DNA from: Chlorella sorokiniana
Taxonomy: Eukaryota; Chlorophyta; Trebouxiophyceae; Chlorellales; Chlorellaceae
Assembly: GCA_025917655.1 (NCBI GenBank)
Contig: CP084617.1
Coordinates: 248,001-312,000 of the forward strand
Length of the DNA stretch: 64,000 nt
Direction of reading: 5' to 3'
The notes under the pieces were generated by a model that did no database searches, was not told where the DNA came from, and saw only the letters and a list, made by a program, of their open reading frames with translations. A program made the position numbers and the translations under genes. Numbering within the stretch: position 1 is the first letter of the stretch; each line of letters opens with the position of its first letter. This document shows positions 55,594-64,000 of this stretch, in pieces.

Positions 55594-58500
55594 TTACAAC
55601 AGTGGCCCAGCAGAAGCGTCACACGCGCAGTGCAACACGTCAGAGCTGCACGGCCGTGACGTTGGGAGCGTGGGCCAGGTCCCTCCACGCATCCTTGTGC
55701 ACAAAGACCGTGTTGTAGTGCCTGCGGGGACGGGACAGTCGCACGTGGGCCCAAGCATGCAGCCGGCGGTGTGGCTGCTTGGCGGGATGCTCGCAAGCCT
55801 GGGCAGTGTTGTATGCACCGCCGGGAGAGGCGCGAGCGCATGCAGGGCTGCCGCATCCTGGCGTGCAAAGGCACAGCATAGGTGCCCCCTCCCAGCCAGG
55901 ATCCCCCTTGCACTCGCCCTCCCCCACCCCCAACACACACACACACACGGCTGTGAAGCAAGCAGCACTGTGCGCCTGAGCTCGGTCCCTGCCGGGTCTT
56001 CCTCGTCGCTGCGCTTGGGCACGACGTCGAAGCCGGCGTCCCGCAGCAGCTGCACGACCGCCGCATCCTTCTCCTTGTTGTGCCCGTCGAGCTCCACCAT
56101 CATCACCCGCACCTGCACCGCAAGCACACGCCCCACAGGCCCTCTGCCCGATACCGACTGCGCTGCCGCCGACGCCGTGTTGCCAGGCCGCCGCGCTGGG
56201 CGGCGGCTTGCGGGGCTGGGCAGCGATGAGGGCGCCAGGCTGGCGCCTGCCCTCCCGTCGCGCAGCGCATGCCCCACCCCTGCTGCCTGCCGTGGTTGGC
56301 GACAGGCGGCGGCCACCAAACAGGAGTGCCTCCCACCTTGAGCCGCGAGAAGTCGACGGTTTTCAGCACTTCCAGCTCAGCACCCTCCACATCCAGCGAC
56401 CAATAGTCGATTTCGGTTATGCCAAAACTGCAGGACGGGCGGTAGAGCAGGTGGGCGGGCCAAGAGCGAACCGCGCAGCCAGAGCAGGCCGGCGGACCCG
56501 GCACACCGCGCCGCCACAATGCAACGTCTCACGGCCAGCATGACTGGCACGCTCGGAAGCGAGGTGCTGCGCGCCGCGCCGCCACAGCTGCCTCGCCCGC
56601 CTGCCTGGGCCCAGAAGACACAGCGACACAGCGACACAGCGTCCCACCCCACTACCAAAGCCATTCAACCCACCGACACAGTTGTGCACGCGCGCCCCCC
56701 ACACACCACCACCACCCCAACCGCCGCCGCCGCCCTGCCTGTCCAGGATGAAGGTCATGGGCACACAGGCCACCTCGGGCAGGCTGCCCGCCTCCACCTC
56801 CGCGTGGAAGGTGTCCTTGAAGCCCTGGGCCATGAACTCCCAGATGCCGCCCACGTTGGCCTGGGGGAGGGAGGGCGGCGGGGATGTAGGGGGTGGGAGG
56901 CTGGGGGAGCAGGATCTCCAGGAAGGAGCTGTGCTGGGGGTGGGGGGTGGGGGAGATGGGAGCCTCCCATTCCCAGCCTGAGGCTGGGGGCGGAGGGCTC
57001 CGGGGAAGCAGGTGTGCTCGGGGAGGTGGCGATGGCAAGGGAGTTTGGGAGGCACGGCAGGCACGCACGGTTCCGAGGTGAGTGCTTCCGAGTGCGGGGG
57101 CGCCCAGGGATGGGCCCACGGCGCAACCAGAGAGTGTGCGTGTATGTGTGTGTGGGTGGGGTGGATGGGATGGGCGTCGTGTGGAAGGGGGGCACTGGCG
57201 CATACTGACGTCTGGCGTGAGCCACGCTTGTCTGAAGAGAGAAAGGAAGAGCCAGCTACGCCTCCGGCAATGGTAAACAGCTCTTCAAGGCTCAGGGCAT
57301 GCCTGGCTGAAGAGCTTGGCTGCAGCGCACCGCAGACAGCCAGTGCACGGTCTGGAACTGGGCGCAGACGGCGGCGTGCACGGCGATGGAGTCACGACGC
57401 TGGCTGGCGAGCGCCGCATACTGCTCTGCACGCAGGAGAGGCAAGAGCATCAGGGGTTGGTGTACGGCTTGGGGCGGTGCTGCGGGAGTTGAACAAGGTG
57501 AAGGTGTTCCTGCGTGTGTGTATTGTGTGTGTGTGGGGGGTGTAGGGGGGGCAGGGGGTAGAAAGGGAGGGAGACAGCCGGAGGGTCAGCACGCCTCAGC
57601 AGCCAGGCCATGGGCAACAATTGCGAGAGCGTGACGGTGACGTCGCCAGCGGGCGGCACAGCAGCGACTGAACAGGTTGTCAGGGGTGGGCGCATGCTGT
57701 TGCTCTTTGCACCGCTGCGCTGGGTCCCGTGCTCCCCTGCAATGCTGCTGGGCTGCTGGGCCACCAACTGCATAACCCCCTCCTCCCCCACACACGCCAC
57801 CCCGATCCGCCCATCCTGGGGCCGTGCCTGGGCAAGCTTCTACAAGCAGGCCGCGCCAGCCCGCTGCACGGTGCAGCCAGAGCGTGTTGGAGAGAGACAC
57901 CCCGTCCATGGCCCCCATCTGTTGAGGGAGGCAGGAGGAACATGCAGCGGAGTCAGAATCCTCCAGGACTGGTGGCCAGCCTGCATAGCACGCCATCCTC
58001 CGCTTGGCCACAGGCGCGCCGCGGTGCGCTGCGCTGACTGGCAGAGCAGGCGTGCGGCGGCTTTGCAGTGGCGGCAGCGACCGGCCAACCTCGAGGAAGA
58101 ATCCGTTGCGCTTGCGCCACAGCAGGTTGTGAACCAGCCACGCGTCCTCGCCGAACTGACTGTTCCAGGGGACCTGCGGCAAGGGGAGGTTGAGGAGGCC
58201 GCCCACCTGATCAGACGTTCGGGGGCGGTCGGGAGGGCAGCAGCCGCGGCGCACCACTGCTGCTGCCCCCCTGCTGTTGCCCCGACCAGCCAATCGTTCT
58301 GGCTTGAGCGCGGCGAACTGTCAGCAACGGGACGTCGGTAAACATGGCGTACGTAAAACACAATGGTGTAGTAAATAAAGCACAGGCAGAAGAACAGGCC
58401 GCTCACCGTCCAGTCAGGCTCTCCATCGGACATCTCGGTGTACCGGCACGGCGCCGCGGGGCACCCCGCCCACCCCGGCACCTGCATCGCCAGGCTGACG

Positions 58501-58680
58501 TCCCCTGCCACATGCTCCCAGCGCGGCAGCAGGCAGCCTGGCGCCGCCACCGCTGCCGGCGTGCGGCAGCAGCGTGCGGCGGGCTGCACCCATAAGTAGC
58601 ACAGCCGCGGCCAGCACTGCGAGCCCGCTCCGGGCCGCTACGTTGACCCGCCGCAGCTTGTGCGGGCCCAGGACGGCCAT
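55594..58680 (-). CDS. FkbM-type methyltransferase with N-terminal membrane anchor
   Basis: It begins MAVLGPHKLRRVNVAARSG with a single hydrophobic helix (GLAVLAAAVLLMGAA), the pattern of a type II Golgi protein. Later exons give WEHVAGDVSLAMQVPGW, VPWNSQFGEDAWLVHNLL, RKRNGFFLE, GAMDGVSLSNTLWLHRAAGW, RGLLVEA (SAM-binding region), EQYAALASQRRDSIAVHAAV, GGIWEFMAQGFKDTF, VACVPMTFILD, ITEIDYWSLDVEGAELEVLK, VRVMMVELDGHNKEKDAAVV and HYNTVFVHKDAWRDLAHAP. E-x-GA-x-DG near the N-terminus and the D-V-E-G-x-E motif are hallmarks of the Methyltransf_21 (FkbM) family, which O-methylates sugars and other small molecules. The substrate here is probably a secreted glycan (inference). A one-base offset lies in the first exon near 58560. 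Exons: about 58680-58436, 58173-58090, 57923-57840, 57425-57340, 56870-56740, 56428-56338, 56113-55985 and 55720-55594. Confidence 0.8.
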
Positions 58681-59283
58681 CTGCACGAGCCGCTGCGGGG
58701 CAAGGCGGCGTCAGCGCGGTGGGCGGCGGCGGCGGGTGTGAAGGCGTTCTGACGGGAGGGGGCGCCAAGCACGCGCCGGCGAGAAGACTTGCCTGATTAG
58801 CAAAGCGTCGGCGGGCCCTCGCAAAACTGGCTCAAACCCCAACGGCAGAAGGCACAGTCCTGGGGTCCGCAAATTGAGAGCCGAGCAGGCAAAACGGCAG
58901 CGAATGAATGAACGTGAGAAGATGATCACGCCATGGGGCGAAAAGACGGTTACTGGGATCGGACGGTGACATTATAGTCCCAACTGGCGCAGCCAGTAGG
59001 GTGGCAGCGCCCTGGCAGCCATCGCAGGCAGCACCTTTGGGGTCTCAAATTCGGCCAGTACGGTTGCTGGGCGCCTGAAACTTACACCTGTGGCTGCTAA
59101 CCACCCCCTGTGTGGGTCTAGCGTTCCTCCTGCCGGCGCTGAACCTTGGACAGTTGCTGGCCACATGAAAGCGCCAGCGGCCTTGCCTGGCTGCAGGTGC
59201 GCGTCGCAGCCGTCCTTCTCGCTCCTCTGAACCCTTACCATGCACGTCACTGTCGAGCGCCATCGGTCCTCCAGCTTGAGGGG
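58681..59283. other. Intergenic, divergent promoter region
   Basis: About 0.6 kb between two divergent start codons. No coding signal was recognised. It should contain both promoters. Confidence 0.5.
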
Positions 59284-61416
59284 ATGGCAACCGGCAAGGA
59301 GCCAGCAGCCCCTGCCAGCGGCGCTCGTGACAGCCTGCACGAGGAGCAAGTGCGCGGAGAGCGGCAGCGGGAGAGTGCGAGCGAGGAGGTGCTCGCCCCG
59401 GTTGCGGCCGCTGCCGCGGCATCCGCCGCCGCCTGGCTGATCCGCCGGGGTGGTGTTGGCCTGGTTCTCGGCATCGCCAGCCTGCTCATGAGGCTGGGCC
59501 TGCAGGGCTTTGTGGCGAGCTGTGCAGCGCGGCTGGCCGCACGTGGGCAGGCAGCCGCGGTGGCCGTGCTGTGCGTTGCAGCGGGGCAGCGCGGCCGCGG
59601 CGCCTTTGTCACCCAGCTGCTGGGAGGGCTGCTGCAGGGCGGCCACGCCTCCGCCGCATCCGCAGTTATGGGTGAGAGGCGGTGCCTGCTGGCATCTTCA
59701 GACATGTATGTACAGCTGCAGAACAGCCTGGCAAGGCCACACGTTCACTCTCGTGTGTATCCGAAGCATGCTGCCTCCTTCACCCCTGGCAGCGGCGTTC
59801 TGGCACGTGGAGGCGGCGACAGGCAGGAGCCCGTGCTCGGCGGCCAAGCTGCTGGCGCCTGCCCTGGTTGCAGCCGTGGATGGCGGCCAAGCTGGCGAGG
59901 CAGCCTCGGCGCTGTGCCTGCTCCTTGCGGCGCGAGGGCAGCCGCTGCTGCTGTGGCTGCTGGTTGTGTTGACGACCTCCAGCCAGCGGCCCGATGCCGC
60001 CGCAGAGCTGGCATGGCGGTCTGCACAGCAGGGCGGCACTGGTGCGCTGTCCTGCCACTTCGACTTCTACACCTGCACTCAGTATCAATGCCTTCTAGCA
60101 GCACGGGCTGCATGATTCGAGCTACTGTGCATGCACGCCTTTCGATCAGCCGCCACCACCCTCCCAAGCCCGCTGTGCAGTCGTGCTGGCTGACCTGTGG
60201 GCTCTCCTGGCCGTCGACCGCCACCACCACGCTGCGGCTGACCTGGCGCAGGCGCTGTTCGACAGGGAGCCCTTTCCCAGCGCGCGGCAGCAGGTGCAGC
60301 GGGGCTCGAGTTTGACGCATGCCATCACCGCTGCTGCCGCTTGTGCCCTCCTGAGCGTCTTAGCGTGCACAGCGCCGCTGCATTCGTCCATGAGCCAGTC
60401 GCTGCGGCCCCTGACAGGTCGCCGATGTGCTGGCTGCGGGGATGGCGCAGGCGGCAGAGGCGGGGCGGCCGGCGGACGTGGTGGAGGTGCAGGGGCTGCT
60501 GTTCAGCGCAGGGCGGCTCGATCTGCTGGCCGCGGTTGCTGCAGCCATGGTGCGCTGCAGGCCGCAGGGACAACAGATGGCGGGGCTGCTGGCCACACGC
60601 CCTGGACTGCGGCCGGTGAGGCTGCGGTTGAGAGGGCACGCTCCCACGTGGCAACTGATGATGGGGCAGGAGGAGGAGCTCCTACGCATCCCTGGCCTGC
60701 CTGGCTGAGCCGTCAAAGCCATCTTCCACCTGTCCAGGGATGCCATGGTTGCTGCAACCTGTCGCCAGCTGCTGATGGATGGGCTGGCCCAGGAGGCGGC
60801 TGTGCTGGCCGCAGGGCTCTACGCTGCCGGCCACCCCCACCGGTCCAGCCACGTGGTGGCGGCGGCTGCGGTGGATGCCGTTGACGGCGGCGCGGCCGCG
60901 GCCGTGGCGGAGGCCCACGTTGCGTTGTGGCGAGCGGGGGGCGCTGCCGCTGCTTCGTGACATGCACCTGGTGGCGGTGCGGCAGGGCTGGCAGGACGCC
61001 GCTGCCGAGACGGCGTGGCGGGTGATGCAGCGGAGGGGTGGGCAGGGGCAGGTGGCGGGCGTGCTGGCAGCCATGCTGCGGCAGGGCGCTGCGCGGAGGC
61101 TGCTGACCTGGCGCACCAGCTGGGCGCCGTGTCGAGCGGCAACCATTTGGTGGCTGAGGTGAGGCTGTCTCCGCTTTCCTCCTGGCCTTTCTCATTCTTT
61201 AAAACAAGAAGGTTTGGCCTGTGCTGACAGGGATCCATTGAGTTGTGTTTGTGGTCACAGGTGTTGGCAGATGCCCTGGGCTCAGCGGTGCAAGCGGGCA
61301 ACGGCGCCACGGCTCGGGCGGCGGCGGCGCTGCTGGAACAGGAGGGCGGCGGCGACCTGCTGCGTGGTGGTTCAGGCAACTCATCAGCAGGAGGCGTGGC
61401 GCTGAAGTCAGTGTGA
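59284..61416 (+). CDS. Ala-rich helical-repeat (alpha-solenoid-like) protein, function unknown
   Basis: The start MATGKEPAAPASGARDSLHE is followed by a string of short amphipathic helices: GLVLGIASLLMRLGLQGF, FVTQLLGGLLQGGHASAAS, AKLLAPALVAAVDGGQAGEA, VVLADLWALLAVDRHHHAAA, VADVLAAGMAQAAEAGRPAD, LLFSAGRLDLLAAVAAAMV, TCRQLLMDGLAQEAAVLAAG and DALGSAVQAGNGATARAAAA. Exons are about 59284-59671, 59793-60038, 60180-60291, 60418-60615, 60737-61158 and 61261-61416. Repeats of roughly 30-35 residues with 'G-x-x-x-x-A' turns recall PPR, OPR or TPR solenoids, many of which bind organelle RNA, but I cannot match a specific motif. One-base offsets near 60737, 60946 and 61090 disturb the frame. Confidence 0.5.
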
Positions 61417-61853
61417 GTGTTGATGGAGCATTTTCCATGTAACCAGGAGCCCAATTGAAGGAGGGGGCCATCCCGTCAATCGGGCGGGCTGTAGGGACAA
61501 CCTGCAGTACACGGGGCCCTTTGGCTTCTGGCTGATTGCTGGGCCGCCATCACAAGCATTTCTTGTAAACCTTTGTCTCAGCGCTCTTTAACGGCGCTTT
61601 CCCACCCCTCCGCTGCCGTCCCTCCAGCCATTGAGTCAGCGCTCGGCGGCCGTGTCGGAAACAATCCCACCCGCCGGCTCGTAGATACCAAGCGCGTTAT
61701 CAACGGTCGGAAGCGCCTCCTCTTTCGTACGCCGTTTGCGGTGGGGGCACCCCTTGATCGCCTTCCGCAACCCTTCCCTGCTTGTGCTCTTGCTGCCCAT
61801 AATTGACCCTCCGGGAATGCTTGCGACATAGCCGGTCTCGGACCCTCGCCGCG
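61417..61853. other. Intergenic
   Basis: 437 bp between two plus-strand genes. Open frames here have no recognisable content. Likely a 3' UTR plus the promoter of the next gene. Confidence 0.5.
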
Positions 61854-64000
61854 ATGCAAGACCCCGCTCAGCGAGCAAGCCGCAGGGAAGGAGGCTTTGG
61901 AGCCGTGCTTGCCAGGCTGAAGGTGAGTCTCGGCAGCCATTCCGGAACGCACTTGCGCCATGACCAGTCCCATGCGGTGCCAACTTCGTGGCCGGGTGCC
62001 CTGGGCCCGCTGCTCTGCAAGCCGAGACCCTTCAACCGTCATCCGCCTGCAGGCTGCACGGCCCCGCAAGGGATCCATGGATGCTTGCGACGGTCGGGCC
62101 GGCGGCGGCGGCGGCGACGCCAGCTTCCCTCGCCAAAGCTCCGACTCCACCCTACACCCCGCGGGCCGCCCCAGCTCACTGCCGAGCGTGCGATCAAGCT
62201 TCGATTCCTGCGGCGGCGACGCACCCATGTCAGACCCAGCCCACAGCCAGCGCGAGAGCTTGGACGAAGGCTGCGCCGCAGCCGCCACCGCTCGCTGCGC
62301 ACCAGCTGGGGCGGCTGCGGCCGCCACAGGCTCTGCACCGCCCAGGCCCGCGCCTGCTGCTGCGCAGCCAGCGCAATCCGGCTTACCGGCCGCCCCAGAG
62401 GCGCAGCCAGGCAGCCTGGGATCTTTTTACTGCAGCCCACCACCCCATCCTTCTGCCAGCCCTGCCACGACTGACTTCCGTCAGCGATGCACCCCGGGCA
62501 GCAGCGGCCCCTGCCAGCCAGATCGGCCAGCGCGCCCCTGGGGCAGGGGGCGGGGGCGGAGCGGCAGCAGACTGCGGGCAACGAGCCTGGCTTTGGGGAG
62601 CAAGGCCCCAGAGTGCTGCCGGGCGCTCGGAAGCCGCTGCTGAGGGGCTGACGATGGCGCGCGGCGGCCCGTCGCAGGCGGCAGCCGGCAACGGCAGTAC
62701 TGGTGTCGATGGCAGCGGCACGCCGCAGCCTCTGGACCTCGGCAGCGGCAGGGAACACGGGCGGCCGCCCATCGACGGCACTCCCGGCCAGGGCAGGCTG
62801 TCGGGCGGCACTCTGCGCCGGCAGCGGCGGCGGGTAGCCCCGCCACCCCGCCGCCCCTCAGTTCCCAGGCGGCCCTGCTGGCGCAGCAGCTGCTGCTGCA
62901 GCAGCAGCAGCAGGCGGGCGGCGGCGCCTCCCCGCACACACGCCACAGCATACATTTGGGCTCGGGCGCGGGGCCCCCCCCGCCGCCGCCCTGGCAGCCG
63001 CCGCGCTCCGCTTCGCTCGACCGCCCCGCGCCTCGCCCAGCCCTGCCCGCTCGCCTCTCAGCGCGGCGCAGCTGCTGCTGGCGGGCAGCGGCGCCAGCAT
63101 GCCGGCGCAGCTGCCTTCGGGAGTCAGAGCATGGGAGCCATCATGGGGCTGGCGGCCATGGATGCCGCCGCCGCCGCCGCCGCGGCGCTGGAGCCGCTGC
63201 CGGAAGCCGTGGTGGAGGTGTCCCCTTTCTCCGCCATCCAAGGCAGGGCTCTGCTTCGTTTTTTGGCAGCGCTGGCTGCAGCAGCATGCCTGCCGCTGGG
63301 CGCTTGCCGCCGCTTGCGTCGGCTGCAAAGCCGCCGCCAGCCCTACCTCCCCTCCCCCCCCCCCCCCGAAGCTGCGCCTGCTTGCTTGTGTCCTGACGCA
63401 GGCACATACGGGTGCCACCTGCTGCCGCCGCAAGATGTGTCAGAGCCGGGTCCCGCGCCGGGGCGACCCCCGGCGGTGGCCCCAAGACCAGCAGCAGGCG
63501 CGCCGCAGCTGCAGCGCGCCGCGCCTGCCAAGCCCCGCATGAGCCGAGCTCCAGCCGCCCGCCAGCGCGCAACGCCAAGCCTGGACTGCTGCGCGTTTGC
63601 CCTGCTGGGTTTGGGAGAGCGGCACTGCTCGCGCCCCGTCCCCTCCCCTTTGACTCCCGTCCTCCCCTCCTTCCTTCTCCCCTCGCCTTCCTTGCCTTGA
63701 TTGTCCGCTCTTTCCTTGTTTCGCCCCCTGCAGAAGCAGCATCGACCTGCTTCTGGATCCTTCCGTGCCGGCCGCCGGCCGTGGCGCCCCAGCCAGAGCC
63801 TGGACACACTGCCGGAGCTGCTGGCGGCGCCGCCCGCCGCACTGGGGGTGAGCGGCGGCGCGGCCCGCCCGCCCGCCCTGTTGTGGCAGCTTGAGCTGCG
63901 CCCGCCAGACTCCCGCGCTGGCTGGAGTGCTGCAGCTGCTGCGCGCCCACCCCGCCTCGGCTTTGCCCAGCCAGAGCAGCGCCTGTGGCTGCGGTGCAGC
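61854..64000 (+). CDS. Large Ser/Ala/Pro/Gln-rich disordered protein (3' end outside window)
   Basis: Exon 1 (61854-61922) encodes MQDPAQRASRREGGFGAVLA then RLK, ending at a strong GTGAGT donor. Exon 2 starts at 62053 in phase (AARPRKGSMDACDG) and is very long. Composition is dominated by Ser, Ala, Pro, Gly and Gln with phospho-site-like patches (SSDSTLHPAGRPSSLPSVRS), a polyGln run (LLAQQLLLQQQQQAGGG), LSAAQLLLAGSGASMPAQ, and SMGAIMGLAAMDAAAA followed by LEPLPEAVVEVSPF. The open frame changes at about 62400-62480, 62860 and 63130, consistent with single-base offsets. The final part (SLDTLPELLAAPPAAL) runs off the right edge. No domain is recognised; a scaffold or transcriptional regulator would be guesswork. 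Confidence 0.5.

Noticed and set aside
61573-61806. Open frame upstream of the last gene
   Set aside because: It lacks an ATG at its start, has no recognisable motif and sits where a promoter and 5' UTR are expected.
1-64000. Retroelements, other virus-like copies, LINEs and DNA transposases
   Set aside because: I found no reverse transcriptase, integrase, capsid or transposase motifs and no paired long terminal repeats. The only repeat-like candidates are the fold-back at 52213-52348 and simple repeats.

Overview
The window is nuclear DNA from a GC-rich, intron-dense eukaryote. Short exons (about 25-400 bp) alternate with introns that are G/T-rich after the donor and C/T-rich before the acceptor. 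Gene content (RUS/DUF647 protein, class I histone deacetylase, sphingosine kinase, DNA polymerase X, F-box/RCC1 protein, Raf-like receptor kinase, probable plastid coiled-coil protein), Ala/Gln/Pro-rich linkers and GC bias together suggest a trebouxiophyte green alga of the Chlorella type. The taxon is inferred from gene style, not proven.

Layout, left to right: (1) a minus-strand coiled-coil protein with one membrane anchor, cut by the left edge; (2) a plus-strand class I histone deacetylase whose exons run on in frame into two GATA zinc fingers; (3) a poorly resolved stretch at 10.2-12.8 kb; (4) a minus-strand protein with a duplicated CxC/CCCH zinc-finger module and a C-terminal MYND finger; (5) a plus-strand RUS-family protein with a polyglutamine insert; (6) three members of one four-span membrane protein family, two on minus and one on plus, the inner pair head to head; (7) two tandem SYLF (Ysc84-like) genes; (8) a sphingosine/diacylglycerol-type lipid kinase; (9) a large LRR-transmembrane-kinase gene with a doubled ectodomain; (10) a minus-strand UBC12-like E2 lacking the catalytic cysteine, divergent from (11) an F-box/RCC1-repeat gene; (12) a minus-strand BRCT-DNA polymerase X; (13) a minus-strand membrane-anchored FkbM-type methyltransferase; (14) a helical-repeat protein of unknown role; (15) a disordered protein cut by the right edge.

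The genes do not form a pathway. Apart from the tandem SYLF pair and the membrane-protein trio, neighbours look unrelated, as is usual for a compact algal nuclear genome. Two features recur across the window. First, many introns use GC-AG boundaries. Second, conserved exons are repeatedly broken by one-base frame offsets, mostly in C or G runs, while intron phases on both sides still agree; this looks more like residual consensus error than mass pseudogenisation. I saw no rRNA, tRNA, CRISPR array, retroelement or virus-like element.
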